A stretch of 64,000 nt of DNA from Chitinophagales bacterium (GTDB taxonomy: Bacteria > Bacteroidota > Bacteroidia > Chitinophagales > Saprospiraceae): the NCBI GenBank assembly GCA_013298845.1, contig JAAFJN010000011.1, positions 62,001-126,000 on the forward strand. The letters are read 5' to 3'. Below are positions 1 through 7,920 of this stretch, piece by piece (the stretch's first letter is position 1; every line of letters starts with the position of its first letter). The notes below the pieces were generated by a model, which searched no databases, was not told the DNA's origin, and saw nothing but the letters and a program-made list of their open reading frames with translations. Both the position numbers and the translations under genes were made by a program.

Positions 1-121
1 CCTTGATGTTGGGGTGGTTGCTTAACCCGTAATTGATGCAGTCGTTGAGTGACATTGCGGTTTGCGCCTGCAAACCGATAGCGGCCACCAGAAGGACGAC
101 TAAATGGAAAAATTTATTCAT
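1..121 (-). CDS. TolC-family outer membrane efflux protein, N-terminal fragment
   Basis: Only the first 40 codons are in the window; the gene runs off the left edge. The reverse strand reads a start at 121, a hydrophobic signal peptide (MNKFFHLVVLLVAAIGLQAQ) and then SLNDCINYGLSNHPNIK. That segment is the typical start of the mature TolC/OEP fold, where the first helix carries a 'L.dci.yal.nnp.ik' pattern. TolC proteins are the outer membrane channels of tripartite efflux pumps. The gene lies 14 bases downstream of a TetR regulator on the same strand, the usual order of a TetR-TolC-HlyD-RND operon in Bacteroidota. The remaining pump genes would lie left of the window and cannot be seen. The family call rests on 40 residues plus context. 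Confidence 0.8.
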   Translation of the reverse strand, partial: MNKFFHLVVLLVAAIGLQAQTAMSLNDCINYGLSNHPNIK

Positions 122-135
122 AATTAAGTTATTAT

Positions 136-732
136 TCATCGAGTCAAATATTGTTTGCCTTTTTCGGACACAATACCGTGGAGGTAGTGCACGAGGTATT
201 CTTTAAAAACGGCGACTTTGGAATAGTCTGAAGAAGGGAAAAGGGCTTCATCAAACAGTTGGAAAGAGGTAATAATATGGAGTCGCGTCAGGATATCTAC
301 GTTAATTTCGGGGCGGTAAAGCCCTTCGCTAATGCCGCGTTCGAGGTTGCGCCGAACGATGTCGTACATAAAACCGCGCTGGTGTTCCATCACAATTTCC
401 CAGGCGTTGCGGTGATAGCGTTGGAGGTCGTGCACGATATTGGTTTTCATTTGCCGAAGTTGCTGGGAGTTCATTTCAATCACCTGCATAATTTCTTCAA
501 TGGCATTTTCGGCATTGGCAAATTCGCGGTTGCACATTTGCTTTTCGTGCTCAATGTGCTGTTTCAACATTTTTAGCACCAAATCATCCTTATTTTCGAC
601 AAACTGGTACAACGTTTTTTTGGATATACCCAATTCCCGCGCTATGTCGTCCATGGTAAGACTTTTTATTCCATAGCGCATAAACAGATCCGTTGTTTGT
701 TGCAACCATTTTAATTGCTGATCAGTAATCAT
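136..732 (-). CDS. TetR/AcrR-family transcriptional regulator
   Basis: A 198-residue protein with the TetR layout. An N-terminal helix-turn-helix lies at about residues 25-50 (MDDIARELGISKKTLYQFV, then ENKDDL), followed by an all-helical ligand-binding part. TetR proteins bind palindromic operators and release DNA when they bind a ligand, often a substrate of the pump they control. It is the first gene of a likely efflux operon, 14 bases upstream of a TolC start, so it probably controls its own transcription and that of the pump. A 10-bp-arm inverted repeat lies just upstream (749-781), and a TAnnTTTG box places transcription at or next to the start codon. The ligand cannot be told from sequence. 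Confidence 0.93.
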   Translation of the reverse strand: MITDQQLKWLQQTTDLFMRYGIKSLTMDDIARELGISKKTLYQFVENKDDLVLKMLKQHIEHEKQMCNREFANAENAIEEIMQVIEMNSQQLRQMKTNIVHDLQRYHRNAWEIVMEHQRGFMYDIVRRNLERGISEGLYRPEINVDILTRLHIITSFQLFDEALFPSSDYSKVAVFKEYLVHYLHGIVSEKGKQYLTR

Positions 733-736
733 AGTG

Positions 737-744
737 CAAAGGTA
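737..744 (-). promoter_or_regulatory. Promoter -7 box of the TetR gene
   Basis: Reverse strand reads TACCTTTG, a match to the Bacteroidota -7 consensus TAnnTTTG. Its G is exactly 5 bases before the A of the ATG at 732, so the expected transcription start falls on or beside the start codon (a leaderless message). Confidence 0.6.
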
Positions 745-748
745 AACG

Positions 749-781
749 CCGGAAACGAAAATAGGTTCAAATCGTTTCCGG
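749..781. promoter_or_regulatory. Inverted repeat, probable TetR operator
   Basis: CCGGAAACGA (749-758) and TCGTTTCCGG (772-781) form perfect 10-bp arms around a 13-base spacer. The repeat lies 4 bases upstream of the -7 box and covers the -33 region; the reverse strand of the spacer contains a TTTG. A repressor bound here would block RNA polymerase, so it is a good candidate for the autoregulatory site of the adjacent TetR protein. No U-tract follows either arm, so it is not a terminator. Confidence 0.6.
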
Positions 782-936
782 TGTTTTTTGTGTTTCTGAT
801 GAATGGTCGTTTTTTTCGGATGAATCGTTGATTCTTATCGGCCAGTTGTTGGGTTAAAAAAGCCCGCAAATGGACAATCCGGCGCTAAAGGGGATAAATA
901 AATAAGTTCAAATGGATAAGAACGCCCAAACAACAG

Positions 937-944
937 TACATTTG
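937..944 (+). promoter_or_regulatory. Promoter -7 box of kup
   Basis: TACATTTG matches TAnnTTTG and lies about 35 bases before the kup ATG at 979. No convincing -33 TTTG was found at the usual distance. Confidence 0.5.
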
Positions 945-978
945 CCGCCTATTCATATCTTTTTAACTATTCACTTCC

Positions 979-2937
979 ATGGACTCCCATAGTTCCAACC
1001 ATCACAAACTTACATTAGGCGGCCTGCTGATCACTCTTGGTATTATTTACGGTGATATTGGCACGTCGCCCTTGTACGTTATGAAAGCCGTGATTAATGG
1101 CACTGCGATTGATAAAGCCACCATTTTCGGGGCGGTTTCGCTGGTTTTTTGGATATTAACCATCCAAACGACCTTCAAATACATCACATTGGTTTTACGC
1201 GCCGATAACAACGGCGAAGGCGGCATTTTTTCGCTTTATACGCTGGTGCGGCGGCGGCAGCGGTGGTTGATCTATCCGGCCATGATTGGTGGTTGTTCGG
1301 TCTTGGCCGAGGGCATGATTACCCCGCCCATTTCGGTATCGTCGGCCGTGGAAGGTTTGGAAAGTTTGCCCATGTTGCACGGGGCGCACATTCCGGTAGT
1401 GGCCATTACCATCACCATTATTTCGTCGCTGTTTGTGATTCAGCAATTTGGCACGGCGGCGGTTGGGCGTTTTTTTGGTCCTATTATGACAGTGTGGTTT
1501 TCGATGTTGTGCGTCCTTGGCCTTAAAGAATTGGTGAATTATCCGTCCATTTTATTGGCCCTAAACCCATATTACGGCATCAAACTGCTCATGCAACACC
1601 CCAGCGCGTTGGTGCTAATGGGTGCGGTGTTCCTGTGTACCACGGGCGCGGAAGCGTTGTACGCCGATTTGGGGCACTGCGGGATTAAAAACATTCGGAC
1701 CAGTTGGGTATTTGTGAAGTTTTGCCTCGTCATGAACTACCTGGGGCAAGCGGCCTGGGCCTTGCAATACGAAGGACAACGGCTACCGGCTGGCGCGCCC
1801 AATCCGTTTTTTGGGATGATGCCGGAGTGGTTTTTGCCCATTGGGATTGTCATTGCCACTATGGCGACCATTATTGCGAGCCAGGCGATGATTTCGGGGT
1901 CGTTTACGCTGATTAGTGAAGCCATCCGCCTCAATTTATTGCCCAAAATGACGGTGGTATTCCCCAGCCAACTCAAAGGGCAGTTGTACATACCGGCGGT
2001 TAACTGGACCTTATTGGCGGGTTGTATCGTGGTAACGCTGCATTTTAAAGAAAGTGCGCGCATGGAAGCGGCGTATGGTCTTTCGGTAACGATTACCATG
2101 CTAATGTCCACCATTTTGTTGGCTAATTATTTCGTGATGCACCGGATTCGCCCCATGCTGGTGTGGATTTTCCTGATTTTTTACCTGATTTTTGAAGGCT
2201 GTTTTTTTGCGGCCAATTTGCTCAAATTCAAAGACGGCGGTTTTATCACCGTCATAATGGCGTCGTTTATTTTTGCGCTAATGTTTATTTGGCGTTTGGC
2301 CAAAGCCATCCGGACGCGGTACATCCAAAATATTAAAATCCAGGATTACGTGGACCAACTGATGATGTTGAGCAACGACGTATCCATTCCCAAATACGCC
2401 ACCAACCTGGTGTTTCTCAGCAGTGCCAAATCGGAGAAAAAGGTAGAGGAAAAAATTCTGTATTCCATCCTTCAAACCCAACCCAAACGCGCCGATATAT
2501 ACTGGTTTGTGCACATCGAAGTTACCGATGAGCCTTACACGATGGAGTATAAAGTAAATGCCATTGCGCCCAACGATATTTACAAAGTGAGTTTCCGGCT
2601 CGGTTTCCGGGTGGAACAACGTATGAATGTGTTTTTGAAAAAAGTGGTGGAAGAATTAATGGAAGCCGGTGAATTGGAAGCCGAACCACGTTACCACGTC
2701 AGCCGCAACGAAATGCCAACGGGCGATTTCCGGTTTGTACTCATTCAGGAATTCCTTTCGCACGAAAATGATTTGCCCGTGTACGAGCAGGTGGTGATGA
2801 GTTTGTATCTGTTTATCAAAAAATTGACCGCTACCCCGGCCAACTGGTTTGGGTTGGACACGGGTGCGGTAACGGTCGAAAAGGTACCATTGATTTTGCG
2901 TCGCGTCAGCGATGTGCGTTTAACGCGTATCCGATAA
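979..2937 (+). CDS. kup: Kup-family potassium uptake permease
   Basis: A 652-residue protein of the KUP/HAK/KT family, which imports K+ with H+ symport across the inner membrane. The N-terminus carries the family hallmark GIIYGDIGTSPLYVMKA at about residues 21-37, followed by about twelve hydrophobic segments to about residue 450. A soluble C-terminal part of about 190 residues follows. Length is close to the E. coli protein (622). The ATG at 979 starts a short polar leader just before the conserved segment and sits downstream of a -7 box. It stands alone, convergent with fbp, 5 bases between stops. Nothing points to specific regulation. Confidence 0.95.
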   Translation: MDSHSSNHHKLTLGGLLITLGIIYGDIGTSPLYVMKAVINGTAIDKATIFGAVSLVFWILTIQTTFKYITLVLRADNNGEGGIFSLYTLVRRRQRWLIYPAMIGGCSVLAEGMITPPISVSSAVEGLESLPMLHGAHIPVVAITITIISSLFVIQQFGTAAVGRFFGPIMTVWFSMLCVLGLKELVNYPSILLALNPYYGIKLLMQHPSALVLMGAVFLCTTGAEALYADLGHCGIKNIRTSWVFVKFCLVMNYLGQAAWALQYEGQRLPAGAPNPFFGMMPEWFLPIGIVIATMATIIASQAMISGSFTLISEAIRLNLLPKMTVVFPSQLKGQLYIPAVNWTLLAGCIVVTLHFKESARMEAAYGLSVTITMLMSTILLANYFVMHRIRPMLVWIFLIFYLIFEGCFFAANLLKFKDGGFITVIMASFIFALMFIWRLAKAIRTRYIQNIKIQDYVDQLMMLSNDVSIPKYATNLVFLSSAKSEKKVEEKILYSILQTQPKRADIYWFVHIEVTDEPYTMEYKVNAIAPNDIYKVSFRLGFRVEQRMNVFLKKVVEELMEAGELEAEPRYHVSRNEMPTGDFRFVLIQEFLSHENDLPVYEQVVMSLYLFIKKLTATPANWFGLDTGAVTVEKVPLILRRVSDVRLTRIR

Positions 2938-2942
2938 CGCCG

Positions 2943-3983
2943 TTATAACGGCAACGCCGAATACCGTTCAATAAACGCCTGCAATTCATCCACCATATCG
3001 GGCGAACCAATCACAATGGTACTGCGTTGGTGGAGTTCTTTGGGTTCCAGTTCCAAAATCCGGCGGAGTTGCGAATTAATCGCCTTTCCGCCCGCCTGTT
3101 CCACAATAAACGCCAACGGGTTGCACTCGTACAAGAGGCGCAATTTGCCCTTCGGATATTTGCGCGTGCTGGGGTACAAAAAGATACCGCCCTGAATCAA
3201 AATCCGGTGAATATCGCTCACCATACTGCCAATGTAGCGCAAACCATAGTTCTGATCGCTGCAATGGTCAATGTAGCGCCGCATTTCGAGGTCAAATTTG
3301 GAATAATACCCCTGATTCACCGAATAAAACTTACCGTTATTGGGAATCCGCATATTCCGGTGGCTGAGGCAAAACTCCCCGATGGACGGGTCCAACGTAA
3401 AAGCATTTACGCCCCGCCCCGTGGTGTACACCAAAATGGTAGAAGTACCGTACAAGACATAACCGGCGGCGACCTGTTTCAGGCCCGTTTGCAAAAAATC
3501 ATCCACGGTAGCCGGGCCATCGGCGGAGGAGTGGCGGCGGTAAATGGCAAAAATGGTTCCAACCGATACATTCACGTCAATGTTAGACGAGCCATCCAGC
3601 GGGTCGAACATCACCACGTAATGGCTTTTTTTACTGCCAACGGGCGGAATCAATTGAATATCGTCGTTTTCTTCGGACGCAATGGCGCAGCATTCCCCCG
3701 AATTTTGCAGACATTCAATCAGTTTTTCGTTGGCATACACATCCAGTTTTTGCTGGGTATCACCGGAAGTATTAGCGGCCCCATCGGCGGCTCCGGTGAT
3801 GTTTACCAAACCGGCTTTATTTACTTCGCGGTTAACAATTTTGGCCGCCACGCCAATGTCGCGCAGCAAACCGGTGAGTTCCCCCGTCGCATAGTCAAAG
3901 TCTTTTTCCGAACGAATAATAAATTCATCCAGAGTAACAATGCGGTTCGTGGGAATTGGTGTGGTGGTGGTGGGCTTCTTCAT
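2943..3983 (-). CDS. fbp: Fructose-1,6-bisphosphatase, class I
   Basis: A 346-residue cytoplasmic enzyme that removes the 1-phosphate of fructose 1,6-bisphosphate, the committed step of gluconeogenesis. The class I signature is complete: the metal-binding motif DPLDGSSN at residues 127-134, the upstream ASEEND at 102-107, and the C-terminal substrate segment GKLRLLYECNPLAF followed by EQAGG. Length fits the family (about 330-340). The gene is 4 bases from the convergent kup stop. Its upstream side is filled by an array of 7-bp repeats beginning 9 bases before the start codon, which leaves little room for an ordinary leader; transcription may come through from the BASS gene upstream on the same strand. 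Confidence 0.97.
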   Translation of the reverse strand: MKKPTTTTPIPTNRIVTLDEFIIRSEKDFDYATGELTGLLRDIGVAAKIVNREVNKAGLVNITGAADGAANTSGDTQQKLDVYANEKLIECLQNSGECCAIASEENDDIQLIPPVGSKKSHYVVMFDPLDGSSNIDVNVSVGTIFAIYRRHSSADGPATVDDFLQTGLKQVAAGYVLYGTSTILVYTTGRGVNAFTLDPSIGEFCLSHRNMRIPNNGKFYSVNQGYYSKFDLEMRRYIDHCSDQNYGLRYIGSMVSDIHRILIQGGIFLYPSTRKYPKGKLRLLYECNPLAFIVEQAGGKAINSQLRRILELEPKELHQRSTIVIGSPDMVDELQAFIERYSALPL

Positions 3984-3992
3984 ATATTTTAG

Positions 3993-4055
3993 TTAGACGT
4001 TAGACATAAGATGTTAGACATTAGACATTAGACGTTAGACAAAAGACGTTAGACA
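3993..4055. repeat. Nine-unit 7-bp tandem repeat (TTAGACN)
   Basis: Nine head-to-tail heptamers fill 63 bases: TTAGACG or TTAGACA with three degenerate units (TAAGATG, AAAGACG and similar). It starts 9 bases upstream of the fbp start codon. With the second heptamer array at 4146-4187 it brackets about 90 AT-rich bases. Confidence 0.9.
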
Positions 4056-4145
4056 TTGGCTCGTCGGAGCGATTTCACCACTAATAATACACAAAAATTC
4101 ACTAAGCGTAGAGCGTTCATTTTAAATATCTTAAAGAAAAAAAAC

Positions 4146-4187
4146 TCATCACTCCTCTCTCATCACTATTCACTCTTCACTCCTCTC
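4146..4187. repeat. Six-unit 7-bp tandem repeat (TNNTCAC / TCCTCTC) crossing a stop codon
   Basis: Six heptamers in register: TCATCAC, TCCTCTC, TCATCAC, TATTCAC, TCTTCAC, TCCTCTC. The array runs across the stop codon of the BASS transporter (stop at 4166-4168 on the reverse strand), so its last residues (GVKSE) are encoded by repeat units. The same heptamer, seen as AGTGAAG, recurs at 14899-14926. Confidence 0.85.
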
Positions 4188-5068
4188 CGCCAATACGTGG
4201 CCAGTCCGTACCCCGTAATCAAATCCCAGATGCCCCACCAGGCGGCGATGAGTGCCATCCCGCCGAGGCCATCGAAAAAGCGAAAAATGAGCAGTAACCC
4301 CAAAGCCGTATTGTGAATGCCCGCTTCAAAAGCCAGGGCACGGCAATCCTGTTCGGGCAAACGGAACAATTTGGCCAATCCATAACCCGATCCCAACGCG
4401 CCGAGGTTGTGCACCAATACCAAAACGAACACAAAACCTAAGTAATTCAGCACGTTTTCGCGGTTGGCCAATACCGCCAATACCAAAATGGAGAAAAATA
4501 TCAGGAGGGCAATGCGCTGTACCCACGGGCGAATTTTCTCAATAAACGCCGGAAATTTAGCGTGCAGCCACATCCCCACCAACAACGGCAACACGATTAA
4601 CTGCACAATAATTAGCGCCATATCCAACATACTGATGCTGAAACTTTTGCGCAATTCCTCCGAGTTTTCGATGAATTTTGACCAAAATAAAAAACCCGCC
4701 GGGGTCACAAACGACGCCGAAAGAATAATAATCGCGTTGAGCGTCACCGATAACGCAATATTCGCTTTGGCAAAATGCACCAAAAAATTGGTCATATTCC
4801 CCGAAGGACACATACTCACCAATACCATCCCCATCGCCACACTGACCGGTGGTTGAAACAGGTACACCAACAACAAGGTAAACAAAGGAAACAACAGATA
4901 TTGGACCGTCAGGCCAACAAATACCGCCTTGGGAAAACGAACCACCGCCCGAAAATCGGATAATTTAATGTCCAACGCCACGCTGAACATCAAAAAAGCC
5001 ATCGCTAAGTTTAAGATGACCAATTGGTCGGCGTTAAAATGAATCCGCAAGGTATCAACTGGGTGCAT
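4166..5068 (-). CDS. Bile acid:sodium symporter (BASS) family transporter
   Basis: A 300-residue inner membrane protein with about nine or ten hydrophobic segments. It carries the family motifs SMCPSGNMTNFLV, in the first conserved crossover region, and EAGIHNTALGLLL, in the second. Such proteins carry organic anions with Na+; the substrate cannot be assigned. The open frame extends to 5254, but the extra 62 residues are polar, lack family similarity and overlap the divergent promoter region. The start at 5068 (MHPVDTLRIHF) matches the family and lies 18 bases from a -7 box. The C-terminal tail is encoded by a 7-bp repeat array. Confidence 0.9.
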   Translation of the reverse strand: MHPVDTLRIHFNADQLVILNLAMAFLMFSVALDIKLSDFRAVVRFPKAVFVGLTVQYLLFPLFTLLLVYLFQPPVSVAMGMVLVSMCPSGNMTNFLVHFAKANIALSVTLNAIIILSASFVTPAGFLFWSKFIENSEELRKSFSISMLDMALIIVQLIVLPLLVGMWLHAKFPAFIEKIRPWVQRIALLIFFSILVLAVLANRENVLNYLGFVFVLVLVHNLGALGSGYGLAKLFRLPEQDCRALAFEAGIHNTALGLLLIFRFFDGLGGMALIAAWWGIWDLITGYGLATYWRRGVKSE

Positions 5069-5086
5069 AGACGTTAAATTTTGGCC

Positions 5087-5094
5087 CAAATGTA
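5087..5094 (-). promoter_or_regulatory. Promoter -7 box of the BASS transporter gene
   Basis: Reverse strand reads TACATTTG, matching TAnnTTTG, 18 bases before the chosen ATG at 5068. It supports the shorter start. Confidence 0.5.
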
Positions 5095-5100
5095 CTTGTA

Positions 5101-5133
5101 TTTGTACGAATTGCGAGATACTTCTTTCCTTTG
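5101..5133 (+). promoter_or_regulatory. Probable promoter of the DUF1460 lipoprotein gene
   Basis: TTTG at 5101-5104 and TTCCTTTG at 5126-5133 resemble the -33 and -7 elements, with one mismatch in the -7 box and 21 bases between them. The final G is 5 bases from the A of the ATG at 5138, the same leaderless spacing as tetR, surE and hutI. Confidence 0.4.
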
Positions 5134-5137
5134 TTCC

Positions 5138-6043
5138 ATGAAAACCAACCAACTTATTGTAAAAATTGCCTTGTTTTTGGCCTTGCTGAACGGCAGCCCG
5201 TCGTGTACTGCCCAGCCCGTCTCCGCACCACCGTCGGAGGTTCACGCTCAACACACACCCGCCGAAGCGTGGGTCGGAAAATCGCAGGACAGCCTTGTTT
5301 TTTCCGAAAAAATCACCAAAGTAAAGGGCAAAACCCTCGCCGAATGCGCGTTAAGTGCCGCCCAATCGTTCATCGGGACGCCATACCGCTCGCACACGCT
5401 GGAAGTAAGCGACCCCGAAAATACGGTCATTAACCTGCGGGGTCTCGATTGCTGGACCCTCATGGATGCGGCAATGGCTATGGCCATGTGCCAGCAAGAT
5501 TCGAACCCGGATTTTTATAATTTTGTCCGACACGTGCGCGAACTGCGCTATAAAAACGGCATTCCCAACGGCTACGGCTCCCGGCGGCATTATTTCACCG
5601 AATGGCTGCTCTACCTCACGGAACAGGGTACTCTTTACGATATTACCCCGGAACTGGGCGGTGTGCCGATGAAAAAGAAAATCAATTTTATTACGGCCAA
5701 TCCGGCCTTGTACCCGCGCACCCGCGATACCTCCGAGTTGAATAAAATAAAAACAACCCAAGACCACCTGAGCACCCAATCCTGGTATTATATCCCCAAA
5801 ACAGCGGTAAAAAAAGCCCAAAAACACATTCGCCCGGGCGATATTATTGTGCTTACCTCCGTGCGTTCCAACCTCGATGTGGAGCACCAGGGATTTGCCA
5901 TGTACGACACCGACGGCTCCATGCGGCTACTCCACGCCTCGTCGAACCGGGGCCGCGTGATGTTGTCGCACCGCCCCCTCGACGAGTACCTCAACCGGAT
6001 CAAAACAGTATCGGGGATAATGGTGTTTCGGTTTAAGGAGTGA
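5138..6043 (+). CDS. DUF1460 (amidase-like) lipoprotein
   Basis: A 301-residue exported protein. The signal peptide (MKTNQLIVKIALFLALLNGS) ends at a likely lipobox cysteine, Cys23. The mature part has the DUF1460 pattern, a papain-like fold related to NlpC/P60: GLDCWTLMDAAMAM with the probable nucleophile Cys105, then FVRHVRELRYKNG and SRRHYFTEWL with a candidate catalytic histidine. A later segment, IRPGDIIVLTS ... HQGFAMYD, fits the second half of the fold. Relatives act on peptidoglycan or related amides; the substrate is unproven. The frame opens at 5081, but the ATG at 5138 starts the signal peptide and sits next to a promoter. The usual 'LDCTTFVE' appears here as LDCWTLMD. Confidence 0.85.
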   Translation: MKTNQLIVKIALFLALLNGSPSCTAQPVSAPPSEVHAQHTPAEAWVGKSQDSLVFSEKITKVKGKTLAECALSAAQSFIGTPYRSHTLEVSDPENTVINLRGLDCWTLMDAAMAMAMCQQDSNPDFYNFVRHVRELRYKNGIPNGYGSRRHYFTEWLLYLTEQGTLYDITPELGGVPMKKKINFITANPALYPRTRDTSELNKIKTTQDHLSTQSWYYIPKTAVKKAQKHIRPGDIIVLTSVRSNLDVEHQGFAMYDTDGSMRLLHASSNRGRVMLSHRPLDEYLNRIKTVSGIMVFRFKE

Positions 6044-6518
6044 TGAGATGGACAAAAAACTTTGTCCATGCCGAAAAGCGTCCGGCGGCGAGATGTGCAT
6101 CCCGGAGGAACGGAGTGGATGACATCTCAGAGCGACTCGGATTTCCAACAAAAGACACTTCCTAAAAGTGCGCCGCACCACTCAAGCACCTCAAAAACAC
6201 CAGTGGCTTTGTCATCCAAAAAGGATCTATGGGATTGGCACGCCCCGTAAAACGGGCAAAAAACCACCGTGAAATTTGACTTGGGATAGGTTTTGAGCGG
6301 CTACGCTTGCGGCACAGCCGCGACGATCGTTTCACACAAAATGCAATTTCGCGCGAGCAGGGTTGGGAGAGATGAGTGAGGAGAGGGTCTTCAAAACCGC
6401 ACTTTTGTCTGAAAACGGTAAAAAACAAACTTTTTTTGGGAACACAGGCAACGAATTACACCCATTTGCGTTCTTATCATTAAATATACTTCATACGATA
6501 GAATGGGTTTAGTATCAT
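6044..6518. other. 475-base intergenic region with no convincing gene
   Basis: A 9-bp inverted repeat (ATGGACAAA at 6048-6056, TTTGTCCAT at 6061-6069) follows the DUF1460 stop but has no U-tract. The remainder holds only short frames without family resemblance, start context or codon bias. It is mixed-composition sequence and may be a gene remnant or an unrecognised RNA; nothing specific was recognised. Confidence 0.5.
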
Positions 6519-6552
6519 CCCCTGAGTTGCAATTAACTCAGGGGATTTTTTT
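6519..6552. terminator. Rho-independent terminator between convergent genes
   Basis: CCCCTGAGTT (6519-6528) and AACTCAGGGG (6535-6544) form a perfect 10-bp stem with a 6-base loop, followed by A and seven T on the plus strand. It ends transcription from the left; the stem sits 3 bases past the end of the DUF5723 gene and may also act on the reverse strand. Confidence 0.85.
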
Positions 6553-6554
6553 AT

Positions 6555-7901
6555 CTAAATACGAATGGAAAGGCCCGTGCGGACGTTTACCCTTGGGCTT
6601 TTAAGGGGCGAAAACACCCCACCCAAATTATCCGACGCCACAAAAAAGCGAATGGGGCCGGGATTGAGCGACAATTGCGCCCCGATATTCGTAACACTTT
6701 GGTCGTTTACCGCATACATCAAACCAACACCAATCAACTTTATGGGCATAAAATGCGCACTCACCCCAAATGAGGTCTTGTTTTCGGCGTTGCCTTGTTC
6801 GTGAAACAACGATGTGGCCACTTGCAAACGTTTGCCAAAAGCATAATTGGCCCCAACAAAAAACCGGGAGGGCACCGCCGTGGAGAAATTGGTGGTGATT
6901 TTTGAAAATTGAAAAATGTCGTTCAACGTATCCAATTTATCCGAAAAATTGAGGTCACTTTCGCCGTTAATAATGTCCGAACCGGGAATGGTTACGCCGT
7001 TGTAAGCGTAATCGGCTTTGGAATGAAAATAATTAGCGGCTTCCCAACGCATACTGGCCCCCAAATCAACCGCGGAGGCGTGTACCGTCAACCTATCCGT
7101 GATGTCGTAGGTGAAGCCAAGGTCAAATGCCAAACCCGAATTGGCCCCGCTAAAACCGTTTTGGAACTCGCCGGTCACCACGTCAAAACCCAAACCGCTG
7201 GTGTCAATGGCCGAAACAATACCGGCGGAATAAAACCCATAATCGGTGCTCATTTCCAACTGGTAAATGTCGGGATTGGTGTAAATGGACATTTTATTGG
7301 CCTGTGGATCGGTGATAAACGCACTGATACCGGCCAAATACTTCACTTTGGCACCGACGCGTAATTTGCCAAAAGAACGGGAAAAACCCACGCTCAGTTC
7401 GTGCCAGTCGTGGGTACGGGTAGAAGGCGCCACCTGAATCGTTTGACCAATAAACTGCGCATTCCCTTCCCAAAACAATTGCGCCAACTCTTTGGTGTAG
7501 GTGATATTGCTGTTGAGTCGAATGGCGTGCCCCAAGGTAATGGCCGATTTACCCGGCCCCGGCAACCGAAACCCCACCGACGCCGTTTCGATGCGTTGGC
7601 GGTACGATACTTCGTTGACCGGGTCTAATTTTTCGATAATTTGGCCAAAATCAAAAAACCGGGTGCCGTTTTCGTCGCGAAAAAGGTCATTGTAACTCAA
7701 GGTGCCGCTGTGCCAGGCATCAATGGCAACAGAAGGCAAGCCAATCACGATGCGTTTTTCTTTGGGAAAATACGCCGGATTAAGGCTCGATTGTTGCCAG
7801 GCATCGGGCATTTGTGACAACATAAGTTCCTGCTGCGCGTGCGCAACACTGGCCACAAACAACAACGGCAAGAGGTATATATACAAAATGGTACGCTTCA
7901 T
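6555..7901 (-). CDS. DUF5723-family outer membrane beta-barrel protein
   Basis: A 448-residue protein with a signal peptide ending in VASVAHAQ at about residue 23. Next comes the segment SSLNPAYFPKEKRIVIGLPS (about residues 38-57), the entry pattern of DUF5723 proteins of Bacteroidota. Alternating hydrophobic strands follow to a C-terminus ending in an aromatic/hydrophobic strand (VNVRTGLSIRI), as expected for an outer membrane barrel. The role of the family is not established; members are predicted surface or envelope proteins. It is the last gene of a three-gene operon (barrel, lipoprotein, DUF5723), 19 bases downstream of the lipoprotein gene, and is followed by a terminator. Confidence 0.82.
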   Translation of the reverse strand: MKRTILYIYLLPLLFVASVAHAQQELMLSQMPDAWQQSSLNPAYFPKEKRIVIGLPSVAIDAWHSGTLSYNDLFRDENGTRFFDFGQIIEKLDPVNEVSYRQRIETASVGFRLPGPGKSAITLGHAIRLNSNITYTKELAQLFWEGNAQFIGQTIQVAPSTRTHDWHELSVGFSRSFGKLRVGAKVKYLAGISAFITDPQANKMSIYTNPDIYQLEMSTDYGFYSAGIVSAIDTSGLGFDVVTGEFQNGFSGANSGLAFDLGFTYDITDRLTVHASAVDLGASMRWEAANYFHSKADYAYNGVTIPGSDIINGESDLNFSDKLDTLNDIFQFSKITTNFSTAVPSRFFVGANYAFGKRLQVATSLFHEQGNAENKTSFGVSAHFMPIKLIGVGLMYAVNDQSVTNIGAQLSLNPGPIRFFVASDNLGGVFSPLKSPRVNVRTGLSIRI

Positions 7902-7920
7902 AGAGATAGTGATGGTTTGA

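Noticed and set aside
749-781. Terminator
   Set aside because: The inverted repeat has no T-run on either side and lies at a promoter; an operator fits better.
3027-3992. Long plus-strand frame of 321 codons opposite fbp
   Set aside because: It is the antisense shadow of the fructose-1,6-bisphosphatase gene, with no protein family features; GC-skewed codon structure of fbp explains its length.
3993-4055. Possible CRISPR array
   Set aside because: Units are 7 bp with no spacers; these are simple tandem heptamers. No CRISPR-like repeat-spacer pattern occurs anywhere in the window.
6062-6250. Short plus-strand frame in the 6044-6518 gap
   Set aside because: Low-complexity, polar sequence with no signal, domain or promoter; treated as non-coding.
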